A stretch of DNA of 60,867 nt from JAMXLO01 sp041487355. GTDB lineage: Bacteria > Pseudomonadota > Alphaproteobacteria > Acetobacterales > Acetobacteraceae. Positions 19,370-30,077 of the stretch are shown here, piece after piece (the stretch's first letter is position 1; each line of letters begins with the position of its first letter). Under the pieces are notes generated by a model. That model searched no databases and was not told the DNA's origin. It saw only the letters and a list, made by a program, of their open reading frames with translations. Position numbers and translations under genes: made by a program. Location: contig JBGPND010000007.1 in assembly GCA_041487355.1 (NCBI GenBank), positions 1-60,867 of the forward strand, read 5' to 3'.

Positions 19370-20743
19370 TCACGCCTGCCGCTCGATCATTTCGACGAAC
19401 CGCGCGAACAGATAGTGGCTGTCGGAGGGCCCCGGACTCGCCTCCGGATGGTACTGCACGCTGAATGCCGGCCGGTCGGTGCACGCGAGCCCCTCGTTCG
19501 AGCCATCGAACAGCGAGACGTGGGTTACCTTGGCGGTCGGCGGCAGGGTCTCGGGGTCAACCGCAAAGCCGTGGTTCTGGCTGGTGATTTCCACCTTTCC
19601 GGTCGCGAGGTCCTTCACCGGCTGGTTCGCCCCGCGGTGGCCGCGGTCGAGCTTGTAGGTCTTCGCGCCGAGCGCCAGCGCCAGCAACTGGTGGCCGAGG
19701 CAGATGCCGAACAACGGTACGCCGGCGTCCAGCACGGCGCGGATCGCCGGCACCGCGTACTCGGCCGTGGCCGCTGGATCGCCCGGTCCGTTGGACAGGA
19801 ACACGCCGTCGGGCTTGCGGCGCAGAATGTCATCGGCCGTCGCCGTCGCCGGCACCACGGTCACGCTACACCCCGCGGAGGCGAGGCAGCGCAGGATGTT
19901 GCGCTTCGCCCCGTAGTCCACCGCCACCACATGGTGCTTCGGCGCCGTCTGCCGCCCGGTGCCCGTCGGCCAGGCCCAGCGCGTCTCGTCCCAGTCATAG
20001 GACTGGCGGCAGGAGACCTCCTTGGCGAGGTCCATGCCCGCCAGCCCCGGCCATGCGGCCGCCTGCGCCATCAAGGCTGCCACATCGAACCGGCCGTCGG
20101 GGGGAAATGCCAGCACCCCGGTCGGCGCGCCGCCGTCCCGGATGCGGATCGTCAGCGCCCGCGTATCCACTCCAGCCAGACCGGCGATCCCTCGCGCCCG
20201 CAGCCACGCATCCAGGTGCTGCACTGCCCGCCAGCTCGACGGCTCGGTAACGTCCTGCTTCACCACCAGGCCGCGGGCGGCGATGGTGGCGGCTTCCATG
20301 TCTTCGGCGTTGGTGCCGACATTGCCGATATGGGGAAAGGTGAACGTGATGATCTGCCCGGCGTAGGACGGGTCGGTCAGCGTCTCCTGGTAGCCGGTCA
20401 TCCCGGTGTTGAAGCAGACCTCGCCCACCGGCGCGGGCGCGGGCGTATAGGCGCCAAAGCCACGGCCCCAGAAGACCGAGCCGTCGGCCAGGACGAGCGC
20501 GGCGGTGGCGCCGGTTGGCACCTCACTGACGTCGGGGGGGACGGGTTCGACGCGTGGCGCGGCCGGACCGCCGGGCAGGTCGGACAGCGCCAAGCCGGTG
20601 GCGGCGATGACCGCGGCCCAGTGGCGGGTGGGGATGGACCCGGCCTGGCGCCATTTGCGCACCGCCTCGGTGCCCACACCGGTCAGCCGCGCGGTGGCAT
20701 CGGCGCCACCCAGCCGGTCGATGATCGCTTCCACGCTGGTCAT
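19370..20743 (-). CDS. carA: Carbamoyl-phosphate synthase small subunit with N-terminal HTH-like domain
   Basis: A 457-residue protein. Residues ~75-457 are a normal CarA, the glutamine amidotransferase: glutaminase Cys348 in GICLGHQ, and His432/Glu434 in QYHPEASPGP. Residues 3-56 are additional: a YdaS/Cro-like helix-turn-helix (AIIDRLGGADATARLTGV, then AVRKWRQAGSIPTRHW), followed by a proline-rich linker (56-75). Usual CarA is about 380-400 residues. The start at 20743 is chosen because the HTH begins there; a frame back to 20836 exists but would read through the promoter and palindrome. An inverted repeat lies 14 bases upstream. Heads the operon carA, orf89, carB, greA, ilvA. Confidence 0.95.
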   Translation of the reverse strand: MTSVEAIIDRLGGADATARLTGVGTEAVRKWRQAGSIPTRHWAAVIAATGLALSDLPGGPAAPRVEPVPPDVSEVPTGATAALVLADGSVFWGRGFGAYTPAPAPVGEVCFNTGMTGYQETLTDPSYAGQIITFTFPHIGNVGTNAEDMEAATIAARGLVVKQDVTEPSSWRAVQHLDAWLRARGIAGLAGVDTRALTIRIRDGGAPTGVLAFPPDGRFDVAALMAQAAAWPGLAGMDLAKEVSCRQSYDWDETRWAWPTGTGRQTAPKHHVVAVDYGAKRNILRCLASAGCSVTVVPATATADDILRRKPDGVFLSNGPGDPAATAEYAVPAIRAVLDAGVPLFGICLGHQLLALALGAKTYKLDRGHRGANQPVKDLATGKVEITSQNHGFAVDPETLPPTAKVTHVSLFDGSNEGLACTDRPAFSVQYHPEASPGPSDSHYLFARFVEMIERQA

Positions 20744-20756
20744 GGCGGGCAACCTA

Positions 20757-20801
20757 TGGGAAGCAATTTCCCAAGGCAACCGAAGAGCGCTCCTGTGGGA
20801 A
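20757..20801. promoter_or_regulatory. Candidate carA operator: TGGGAA-N5-TTCCCA palindrome plus upstream half-site
   Basis: A perfect 6-5-6 inverted repeat at 20757-20773, with a second TGGGAA at 20796-20801, 39 bases away, beside an imperfect mate. It lies in the 129-base space between carA and the divergent GatB/YqeY gene, 14 bases before the carA ATG and downstream of a possible -10 box. It is a plausible binding site for the HTH domain fused to CarA, or for PyrR/other control. The sequence symmetry is seen directly; binding is inferred. Confidence 0.45.
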
Positions 20802-20838
20802 TTTTTCTCCGGCAACTCACATCCGCGCCACTTCACCT

Positions 20839-20844
20839 ATTATA
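20839..20844 (-). promoter_or_regulatory. Possible -10 box for carA (TATAAT on the minus strand)
   Basis: The complement reads a perfect TATAAT about 95 bases before the carA start; the appropriately spaced upstream hexamer is not a good -35. On the plus strand the same stretch (TATTAT) could serve the GatB/YqeY gene. Weak evidence on its own. Confidence 0.3.
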
Positions 20845-20872
20845 GAGGGACAATTTGGCGCGGAGAGGTTCC

Positions 20873-21328
20873 ATGGGGCTCAGGGAGCAGTTCACCGAAC
20901 AGCTCAAGGCGTCGATGAAGGCGGGGGACGCGCCGCGCACCTCCACGTTGCGGATGATCCTGGCCCGCCTGAAGGACGTCGACATCGCCGCCCGGCCGAA
21001 AGGCGTGGACCGCGTCCCGGACGAGGAGGTGGTTGCCGCCCTGCGCGGCATGGTGAAATCCCGCCGCGAGTCGGTGGACCTCTACCGGCAGGGCAACCGG
21101 CCGGACCTGGTCGCCAAGGAGGAAGCCGAGATCGCGGTGATCGAAAGCTTCCTGCCGCGGCAGATGGACGCGGCGGCGATGGCACAGGCGGTGGCGGACG
21201 CGATCGCCGAGACGGGCGCGGCCGGCATCAAGGACATGGGCAAGGTGATGGCCGCGCTCAGGGCGAAGCACGCCGCGACGCTCGACATGGCCAAGGCAGG
21301 TTCGCTGGTGAAGGCGAGGCTGTCGTGA
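20873..21328 (+). CDS. GatB/YqeY domain-containing protein
   Basis: A 151-residue helical protein of the YqeY type: MGLREQFTEQLKASMKAGD at the start, then RTSTLRMILARLKDVDIA, EIAVIESFLPRQM and a tail MGKVMAALRAKHAATLDMA. The family resembles the tRNA-binding tail of GatB and is often next to dnaG and rpoD; its function is not firmly known. Start ATG 20873 has CGGAGAGG before it; the earlier in-frame position at 20855 lacks one. It is divergent from carA and precedes dnaG by 115 bases filled mostly by a palindrome. Confidence 0.9.
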   Translation: MGLREQFTEQLKASMKAGDAPRTSTLRMILARLKDVDIAARPKGVDRVPDEEVVAALRGMVKSRRESVDLYRQGNRPDLVAKEEAEIAVIESFLPRQMDAAAMAQAVADAIAETGAAGIKDMGKVMAALRAKHAATLDMAKAGSLVKARLS

Positions 21329-21336
21329 GGGCCCGC

Positions 21337-21424
21337 TGTCATTGCGAGCCGAAGGCGAAGCAATCTCGGGGTAGTTGCGCACTCACCGCGGGATTGACGC
21401 GTCGCTTCGCTCCTCGCAATGACA
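21337..21424. repeat. Palindromic repeat, family A (TGTCATTGCGAG...CTCGCAATGACA)
   Basis: Inverted arms of about 34 bases around a loop containing TTGCGCACTCACC. It lies between the GatB/YqeY gene and dnaG and ends 19 bases before the dnaG start. Other family-A copies lie near 25934, 34940, 37020 and 54195, and as separated arms at 32926 and 33293. Confidence 0.9.
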
Positions 21425-21443
21425 GTGGGGCCATGGACCGCTG

Positions 21444-23255
21444 ATGGCGCTGCCGGCCTCCTTCCTGGACGAACTGCGCACCCGCACGCCGCTAGCGGCG
21501 GTGATCGGACGGCGGGTGCGGCTGGCGCGGTCGGGGCGGCAGTGGAAGGGCTGCTGCCCATTCCACGGCGAGAAGACCCCGAGCTTCTACGTCTACGAGG
21601 ACGGCCACTACCACTGCTTCGGCTGCGGCGCGCATGGCGACGCGATCGGCTTCGTCATGCAAAGCGAGGGCGCCGGGTTCATGGAGGCGGTGGAGCGGCT
21701 TGCCGCCGAGGCCGGGCTCGATGTGCCGAAACCAACGCCGGAGGCGGCGGAGGCGGAGCGGAAGCGGCACGACCTCGGCTCGGTGCTGGAGATGGCACAG
21801 GCGAGCTACCAGAGGCGCCTGTTCCTGCCGGAGGGGCGCCAGGCGCTGTCCTATCTGCTGGGACGCGGGCTCTCGGAGGCAACGATCCACCGCTTCGGCC
21901 TCGGGTGGTCGGGCGAGGGCCGCGGCGCGCTGGCGGCGGAATTGGGACGGGAAGGCGTCACGACCGACCAGCTTGTCGAAGCCGGATTGATGCGCCGGGA
22001 TGATGAAACCGGCCGGGCCTTCGATCTGTTCTTCAATCGCGTGATGTTCCCGATCCGCGATCGACGCGGCCGGGTGATCAGCTTCGGCGGCCGCATCCTT
22101 GCGGACGGCCAGCCGAAATACGTCAACGGGCCGGAGACGGCGCTGTTTTCCAAGCGCCGCACCCTCTACGCGCTCGATCTCGCGCGCGATGCGGTGCGGG
22201 GCGGCGCTCCTCTGGTGGTGGTCGAGGGCTATATGGATGTGATCGCTCTCGCGCAGGCGGGTGTCGGCGGCGCGGTGGCACCACTCGGAACGGCGCTGAC
22301 CGAGGAACAGCTCGAGGAGCTGTGGCGGCTCGCGCCGGCGCCGATCCTCTGCTTCGACGGCGACGCGGCCGGGGCACGTGCCGCCGCGCGTGCCGCGGAA
22401 TTGGCACTCCCGCTGCTGGCGCCGGAGCGGACGCTGCAACTCGCGACGCTGCCCGCCGGCGAGGACCCCGACACGCTCGTCCGTCGCCAGGGCGCGGGTG
22501 GCATGCGGATGGTGCTGGACGCGGCGCGTCCGCTCGCCGAGGCACTCTACGACCTGATGCGTGAAGCGGGCGGCGAGGCGACGCCGGAACAACGCGCCGC
22601 GTTCCTTACACGTCTCGATCAGGCGGCTCGCCGGATTCCCGACAAGGCGCTGGCAGACGAGTACCGAGAGGCTTTGCGAGGGCGGTTTTACGCTGCCCGG
22701 CGCCGGAACCGGGGCAGCCGAGTGAGCAGCCAAGGTGCGGCGCCGGTTCGTGCGGTTCCTCGCCCGCGACCTGCCGCCGGGGCCGTGGCCACCGAGCGGT
22801 CGCGTATCCTGACGGCCATCCTGCTGCGGCATCCGGACCTGCTGCATGACGTCGAGCACGCCTATGCCGCGCTCGACCTGCCGCGGCCGCTCGATCGGCT
22901 CCGCGAGGCGCTGTGCAACTGGGTGAATACCGCCGATGTGCTTGACTCACAGGCAGTGATGGACCACCTCACGTCTTCTGGATTACAGGCCGAAGCTGAG
23001 CAGGCTTTGGCGGCGGTACCCGTGCCGCTGCCGGCCTGCGCAGCGTCGGCTGCGATGCCGGCGGAGGCCGAGGCAGGGTGGTGGCACATCTTCGGGTTCC
23101 TCAACGTCGAGCGGCTGCGGGAAGAAGTTGCCTTGGCCGAGGCCGCCTGTGCGGCAGACCTGACATCCCAGAGCCAGAGCCGCCTGGTCGCGCTGAAGGC
23201 GGCGCTGAACAAGGTCATGCGAGGTGAACCCGATGGCGTCGACCTTGCGGCATAA
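21444..23255 (+). CDS. dnaG: DNA primase DnaG
   Basis: The 603-residue primase has three domains. The N-terminal CHC2 zinc ribbon (about residues 35-65) shows CPFHGEKTPSF and YHCFGCGAHGDAIGF, with the Cys/His ligands intact. The catalytic core with TOPRIM shows VVVEGYMDVIALAQAG near 260 and LCFDGDAAGARAA near 305. The C-terminal DnaB-binding helical domain follows from about 450. It primes Okazaki fragments. Proximity to the GatB/YqeY gene and rpoD follows the macromolecular-synthesis operon layout. No strong Shine-Dalgarno is visible before ATG 21444. Confidence 0.97.
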   Translation: MALPASFLDELRTRTPLAAVIGRRVRLARSGRQWKGCCPFHGEKTPSFYVYEDGHYHCFGCGAHGDAIGFVMQSEGAGFMEAVERLAAEAGLDVPKPTPEAAEAERKRHDLGSVLEMAQASYQRRLFLPEGRQALSYLLGRGLSEATIHRFGLGWSGEGRGALAAELGREGVTTDQLVEAGLMRRDDETGRAFDLFFNRVMFPIRDRRGRVISFGGRILADGQPKYVNGPETALFSKRRTLYALDLARDAVRGGAPLVVVEGYMDVIALAQAGVGGAVAPLGTALTEEQLEELWRLAPAPILCFDGDAAGARAAARAAELALPLLAPERTLQLATLPAGEDPDTLVRRQGAGGMRMVLDAARPLAEALYDLMREAGGEATPEQRAAFLTRLDQAARRIPDKALADEYREALRGRFYAARRRNRGSRVSSQGAAPVRAVPRPRPAAGAVATERSRILTAILLRHPDLLHDVEHAYAALDLPRPLDRLREALCNWVNTADVLDSQAVMDHLTSSGLQAEAEQALAAVPVPLPACAASAAMPAEAEAGWWHIFGFLNVERLREEVALAEAACAADLTSQSQSRLVALKAALNKVMRGEPDGVDLAA

Positions 23256-23316
23256 ACATTGGAGTGCGGCAGCCGAGCGTGCGCGGCACCGCGATGACGT
23301 AGGAGTTCCCTGAGCG

Positions 23317-25281
<1,965 letters not shown>

Positions 25282-25319
25282 AGCGCGGGCGAACCGCGGG
25301 CAAGGGGAGACGGGCAGGC

Positions 25320-25877
25320 ATGGAACCGGTGGCACGGGTCACCGTGATGGTGACGTTCCTCCGGATGGACCGGCCGCCGCCGGGTCCGGCCCCGGGGCTG
25401 CCGAGCGAGTTCCAGGTCGTGCGGCTCGCCGCGCCGACCGTTGCGTTCTACCGCTTCCTCTACAACACGGTCGGCGCCGACTATGTGTGGTGGCTGCGAC
25501 GGACCATGCCGGATGACGAGCTCGCGGCATTGCTGCGCGATCCGCTGGTGTCGATCCACGTGCTGTACAACGGTGGCGAGCCGGCAGGTTTCTTCGAGCT
25601 CGACGCGCGGAGCTGGTCGGACGTCAACCTGAGCTATTTCGGCCTGATGCCGCACGTCATCGGCACCGGCGTCGGCTATCTGTTCCTGTGCCACGCGGTG
25701 GACACGGCCTGGCGGCTGGGAGCGCGTGGTATGACGGTGAACACCTGCACCGCGGACCATCCGCGCGCGCTGCCGACCTATCTGCGCGCGGGCTTCCGTA
25801 CCGTGCGCCAGGTGCGCGAGCTGTGGAGCGTGCCGCTGCGGCTGGGGATGCGGATACCGGAGCACCTGCGGAGCTGA
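25320..25877 (+). CDS. GNAT family N-acetyltransferase
   Basis: A 185-residue acetyltransferase. The acetyl-CoA loop region is represented by IGTGVGYLFLCHAVDTAWRLG near residue 115, and VNTCTADHPRALPTYLRAGFR near 145 is the typical late motif. It follows rpoD by 38 bases. GGGGAGA precedes ATG 25320; a start 15 codons later is possible because the first residues are not conserved-looking. The substrate is unknown. Confidence 0.85.
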   Translation: MEPVARVTVMVTFLRMDRPPPGPAPGLPSEFQVVRLAAPTVAFYRFLYNTVGADYVWWLRRTMPDDELAALLRDPLVSIHVLYNGGEPAGFFELDARSWSDVNLSYFGLMPHVIGTGVGYLFLCHAVDTAWRLGARGMTVNTCTADHPRALPTYLRAGFRTVRQVRELWSVPLRLGMRIPEHLRS

Positions 25878-25906
25878 TACCGGCGTTGGAACGGACAGCA
25901 AGGAAG

Positions 25907-26074
25907 ATTCACCACAGAGAGCACAGCGGCCCATGTCGTTGCGAGCCGAAGGCGAAGCAATCTCGCGGTGGGTGCGCACTCGCCCCGAGCTTGTTTGGCC
26001 GCGTCAAGCCCGGCCACCGCTGCGCTCCTCGCAATGACAGGGGTCCAAGTGCACTCCGTGTCTGTGTGGTGAAT
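25907..26074. repeat. Nested palindrome: family D-like arms around a family A copy containing family C sequence
   Basis: Outer arms read ATTCACCACAGAGAGCAC (25907-25924) and its near-complement at 26051-26074. Inside is a family-A element (25934-26039), whose right arm carries the family-C core TCAAGCCCGGCCA in place of its own sequence. The gap between the GNAT gene and the AI-2E gene is almost entirely this element. Confidence 0.8.
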
Positions 26075-26078
26075 CCTG

Positions 26079-27251
26079 TCACCCCTCCAGTACATGCCCG
26101 AGGGCGCGCAGTGGCCGCAGATCGTCGCAGACGATCTTGGTGATGGCCAGCATCGGCACGGCGAGGATCGCGCCCGGCACGCCCCACATCCAATACCAGA
26201 AGATCAGCGCCAGGATGACCGCCACCGGATTGATGGTGAAGCGCCGTGCCATCAGCATTGGCGTCACGATCTCGCCTTCCACCACATGAATGGCGAAATA
26301 GAGACCGACGGGGAGTACCGCCCACCAGCTCACGCCAAGCGACAGGACGCTTGCCATCAGGAAGATGACTATGCCCACCATCGCGCCGAGGATCGGCACG
26401 AAATTCAATACAAAGGCGATCACCCCCCAGAGCAAGGGATTGGCCACGCCGCACGCCCACATGACACCAAGCGTCAACAGGCCGACCACGCCATTGATCA
26501 GTGTGACGCTGATAAGATAGACTGAGATGTCGCGCTCGATGTGCACCGAGATTTCCACCGCCTGCCGCTTCTCTGCGAAGCGAGGCAGGACTTCGACGAA
26601 GCGGCGCAGGAATGTCTCGCCCGCCACCAGCAGGTAGAACAGCACGATCAGCGTGGTGAACAGCCCGGCGGCGATCGTCGCGGTGCCGCTGAACAGGGCG
26701 CCCATTATGTTGACCGAATGAGCCGGCGGCGCCTGCGGCAGCGTAGTGGCGCTGCCATTGGTGAATCCCTGCAGCTGTTCGAGCATCCACTGCATGCTAC
26801 TGATCGGGCGCGCCAGGAATGCGACCTTCTCCTGTAACTGTGGGATCGCATCGGGCAGCTTGCCCGCCCATGAGGCCGCTGGGCCGGCGATGCCGCTGAC
26901 CAGCGCGGTGAGGCCGATGACAAGCAGAATGATCGCCAGCAGGGCACCTATGCCGCGCGGCACCCCTACTCGGTCGGTCATCCGAACCAGCGGCTGCAGC
27001 AACAGCTTCAGCACGATCGCCAGTACAACCGGCAACACGATCTCCGCCGCGACGTAGAGTGCGGTCAGCAGGGCGAGAATGAAGAGTCCGGCGAGAAAGA
27101 TCGTGCGTGGTTCGGTGGGAAGCGGCATTTCTTCCCGCTCCTCGTAAGCCACGGCAGCGGGACTTGCCTGGCGAACGGCGTCAACCGTCTCATTGACCAC
27201 TTCGGCGGTGGCGGTTGTGATCGCCTGCGCTTCCGCTACCTGGGCACTCAT
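26079..27251 (-). CDS. AI-2E family transporter (PerM-like permease)
   Basis: A 390-residue membrane protein with about eight hydrophobic segments and the domain order of the AI-2E/YdgG/PerM family: two N-terminal helices (from residue ~50), a soluble-helix segment around 150-190, and then TM pairs including GVVGLLTLGVMWACGVANPLLW and NFVPILGAMVG. Family members export autoinducer-2 or small molecules or ions; no specific role can be given. It lies 63 bases after the VWA-domain gene and may be co-transcribed with it. Confidence 0.9.
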   Translation of the reverse strand: MSAQVAEAQAITTATAEVVNETVDAVRQASPAAVAYEEREEMPLPTEPRTIFLAGLFILALLTALYVAAEIVLPVVLAIVLKLLLQPLVRMTDRVGVPRGIGALLAIILLVIGLTALVSGIAGPAASWAGKLPDAIPQLQEKVAFLARPISSMQWMLEQLQGFTNGSATTLPQAPPAHSVNIMGALFSGTATIAAGLFTTLIVLFYLLVAGETFLRRFVEVLPRFAEKRQAVEISVHIERDISVYLISVTLINGVVGLLTLGVMWACGVANPLLWGVIAFVLNFVPILGAMVGIVIFLMASVLSLGVSWWAVLPVGLYFAIHVVEGEIVTPMLMARRFTINPVAVILALIFWYWMWGVPGAILAVPMLAITKIVCDDLRPLRALGHVLEG

Positions 27252-27314
27252 GCCGACGCTCCTTTAAGGGTATCCGAGCCATCGGCGGGAACGCTGCCGA
27301 GTCCAGGCGGTTCG

Positions 27315-27932
27315 TCAGACGATAGGCGCATTGATCTCGCGCGCCAGCTTCTGCTTCATCGCCGCGGCGAATGCCGGATAATCCTGACAAGTTAGTGCGA
27401 AGGCGCCCGGACCCCCGATCACCTCTTCGGTATATGACTGCAACAGGTCAGGCTCCTCATGCAGGATGCAGAGGCCGTTGATGGTGATGCCGGCGGTCGC
27501 CATCCGGTCGCGGATCGGCCCGGGTGGAATCCCGTCATTCGAACGGCCGTCGCCGATGACATTCACCATCTGGCGTTTCGGCGTATCGGGGATGTGGCTG
27601 AGCAATGTCAGCGATGCGAGCAGCGCCTCGCCGATCGCGGTCTTCCCGGCCGGCACGATGCGCGGCATGTTGTCGACCGCGTCGGCGAAGGCGTTGGCGT
27701 CGGCTGCGGAGGCAATCAGCGTCCAGTCGGCGATGACCTCCTGCGCACCGGCGCCTGACCAGAGCAGCAGCGAACACAGGCTGGCACGCGCCGGCCCGCC
27801 GATCAGGCCGGCGATGATCGCGGGCTCGCGCAGCGCCGCGGCCATGCCGCCGGCGATCAGGCCGAACTCCTCATAGGTGACGCTGGCCGAGCCATCCACC
27901 GCCAGCACCAGGGCAAGATCCACTGCATCCAT
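27315..27932 (-). CDS. DUF1194 / von Willebrand A domain protein lacking a signal peptide
   Basis: A 205-residue VWA-fold protein. The MIDAS motif DGSAS is at residues 14-18 and the second acidic site is GDGRSNDG near 126. DUF1194 proteins normally carry a signal peptide of 20 or more residues before the first strand. Here the start, MDAVDLALVLAVDGSAS, begins right at the strand and no in-frame upstream start restores a leader. It may be a cytoplasmic variant or an N-terminal truncation. It precedes the AI-2E gene by 63 bases. Confidence 0.75.
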   Translation of the reverse strand: MDAVDLALVLAVDGSASVTYEEFGLIAGGMAAALREPAIIAGLIGGPARASLCSLLLWSGAGAQEVIADWTLIASAADANAFADAVDNMPRIVPAGKTAIGEALLASLTLLSHIPDTPKRQMVNVIGDGRSNDGIPPGPIRDRMATAGITINGLCILHEEPDLLQSYTEEVIGGPGAFALTCQDYPAFAAAMKQKLAREINAPIV

Positions 27933-28033
27933 GGCGGAGGATTGAAGCCCATCGCCAGGCGCCGCGCACGCACACTCTTGAGCGAGCGGTGATTGCGGCA
28001 GAGTATCCGCCTGAGACCAGGAGGAGACCAGGG

Positions 28034-29245
28034 ATGCCGGAGAGCCCCGCCGACAAATCTTTGCTGAGCCAGACCCGCCTGCCGCTCAACGGCCTGAAGG
28101 TGCTCGATCTGACTCTGGCGCGCGCCGGGCCCACCGCGGTGCGTCACCTGGCCGACTGGGGCGCCGACGTGATCAAGATCGAGCCGCCAGCGACCGACGG
28201 TGAGGATGTCGCCGGCAACCGCCACGGCTTCGACTTCCAGAATCTGCATCGCAACAAGCGCGCGATGACGCTGAACCTGAAGACGCCGGAGGGCCACGCC
28301 GCCTTCATGCGCCTGGTGAAGACCGCCGACATCGTCGTCGAGAACATGCGGGCCCAGGTGAAGCACCGGCTGAAGGTGTCGTACGACGACGTGAAGGCGG
28401 TGAACCCGCGCATCGTCTACGGCAGCATTTCCGGATTTGGCCAGACCGGGCCGTACGGCCATCGCGCCGGGGTGGACCAGATCGCCCAGGGCATGGGCGG
28501 GCTGATGTCGATCACCGGCCTGCCCGGCCAGGGTCCGGTGCGCGTCGGCATCCCGATCGACGATCTCACCGCGGGCAACCTGCTGGCACTCGGCATCATG
28601 ATGGCGATCTTCGATCGCGAGCGCACCGGCGTCGGCCGCTGGGTCACCACGTCGCTGCTGGAAGCGCAGATCTTCATGCTGGACTTCCAGGCCTCGCGCT
28701 GGCTGATCGCGAAGGAGGTCGCACCGCAGGCGGGCAACGACCATCCGACCGGCATTCCCACCGGCGTGTTCCCGACCAGCGACGGCCATATCAACATCGC
28801 CGCCAGCTCGAGCCGGGTGTTCGGGCGGTTCTGCGATGCGATCGGGCAGCCCGCCTGGAAGGACAAGCCGGAGTGGAAGGACCAGAAGTCGCGCAGTGGG
28901 CGTCGCCAGGAGATCAATGCGGCGATCGGCGAGATCACCAGGATGAAGCCGTCCGAATACTGGATCGACCTGCTGGAGGGCGCCGGCGTGCCGTGCGGGC
29001 CGATCTACACGATCGACCAGGTGTTCGCCGATCCGCAGGTGCGGCATCTCGAAATGGCGACGCCGATGCATAGTCCGGTGGCCGGCGACGTTGAGGTGGT
29101 GGCCTCGGCGATCAGCATCACCGGCTTCTCCAAGGCGATCCGCCAGCCGACGCCGGAGATGGGATCGAGCACCGACGCGGTGCTGGCCTCGGTCGGCTAC
29201 AGCGCCGACGAGATTGCCGAGATGCGCAAGAAGGGAGCGATCTGA
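28034..29245 (+). CDS. CaiB/BaiF family CoA-transferase
   Basis: A 403-residue class III CoA-transferase: LKVLDLTLARAGPTAVRHLADWGADVIKIE at the N-terminus (residues ~16-45), YGSISGFGQTGPY near 130, and the aspartate region VGIPIDDLTAGN near 172, where the family's catalytic Asp lies. It moves CoA between carboxylic acids through a covalent aspartyl-CoA. ATG 28034 has GAGGAGA before it. It overlaps the enoyl-CoA hydratase start by one base (TGATG), so the two probably act in series: activate an acid, then hydrate it. Confidence 0.93.
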   Translation: MPESPADKSLLSQTRLPLNGLKVLDLTLARAGPTAVRHLADWGADVIKIEPPATDGEDVAGNRHGFDFQNLHRNKRAMTLNLKTPEGHAAFMRLVKTADIVVENMRAQVKHRLKVSYDDVKAVNPRIVYGSISGFGQTGPYGHRAGVDQIAQGMGGLMSITGLPGQGPVRVGIPIDDLTAGNLLALGIMMAIFDRERTGVGRWVTTSLLEAQIFMLDFQASRWLIAKEVAPQAGNDHPTGIPTGVFPTSDGHINIAASSSRVFGRFCDAIGQPAWKDKPEWKDQKSRSGRRQEINAAIGEITRMKPSEYWIDLLEGAGVPCGPIYTIDQVFADPQVRHLEMATPMHSPVAGDVEVVASAISITGFSKAIRQPTPEMGSSTDAVLASVGYSADEIAEMRKKGAI

Positions 29246-30069
29246 TGGACACCGTGCCGAGTGGCGGGATCACCCGCGAGTATGCCGGCGGCAAGATGCT
29301 GGCGGCGAAGGATGACGGCGTCGGGCTGATCACCTTCAACCAGCCCGAGAAGCGCAACGCCATGTCGATGGAGATGTGGGCCGGGCTGGGCGAAATCCTC
29401 GACGAGTTCGCCGAGGACAATTCGGTCCGCGTGGTGATCATGACCGGGGCGGGCAACAAGGCGTTCGTCTCGGGCGCGGACATCAGTCAGTTCGAGAAGA
29501 ACCGCTCGAACGCCAATGCGCAGCAGGAATACGACCGGCAGACCAGCATCGGGCGGGCGAAGTTCTCCGCGTTCCCCAAGCCGATCATCGCGCGCATCCG
29601 CGGCTACTGCCTGGGCGGCGGGCTGGCGATCGCGATGCAGGCGGACCTGCGGATCGCCGCGGTAGACAGCCAGTTCGGCATTCCCGCGGCGAAGCTGTCG
29701 ATCGCCTACGCGCCGGATTCGGTGAAGCGGCTGATCGACCTCGTGGGTCCGGCGCACGCGCGCATGATGCTGTATACCGCGCGGCGGATCGACGCAGAGG
29801 AAGCGGAGCGCATCGGGCTGATCAACCAGATGGTGGAGGATGAGGAGCTGAACGACGCGGTGCTGGATATCGCGCGCACGATCGCCGACAACGCGCCGCT
29901 GTCGGTTGCCGCGTCGAAGCTGACGATCAACGAGATGCTGAAGGACGAGAGCCAGCGCGACATGGCAGCGATCCGGCGCATGTCGGAGACCTGCTTCAAC
30001 AGCGCGGACTACAAGGAAGGCCGCACCGCCTTCATGGAGAAGCGCGCGCCGCGCTGGCAGGGACGGTAG
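29245..30069 (+). CDS. Enoyl-CoA hydratase/isomerase family protein
   Basis: A 274-residue crotonase-fold protein. Oxyanion-hole segments are KAFVSGADISQF near residue 72 and GYCLGGGLAIAMQADLRIA near residue 117. The usual catalytic glutamates are not certain from the sequence alone, so a hydratase, isomerase or hydrolase is possible. Translationally coupled to the CoA-transferase gene. With the CoA-ester lyase gene 2 kb away on the other strand, an itaconate- or mesaconate-like CoA route is conceivable. Confidence 0.9.
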   Translation: MDTVPSGGITREYAGGKMLAAKDDGVGLITFNQPEKRNAMSMEMWAGLGEILDEFAEDNSVRVVIMTGAGNKAFVSGADISQFEKNRSNANAQQEYDRQTSIGRAKFSAFPKPIIARIRGYCLGGGLAIAMQADLRIAAVDSQFGIPAAKLSIAYAPDSVKRLIDLVGPAHARMMLYTARRIDAEEAERIGLINQMVEDEELNDAVLDIARTIADNAPLSVAASKLTINEMLKDESQRDMAAIRRMSETCFNSADYKEGRTAFMEKRAPRWQGR

Positions 30070-30077
30070 GTGTAGTC

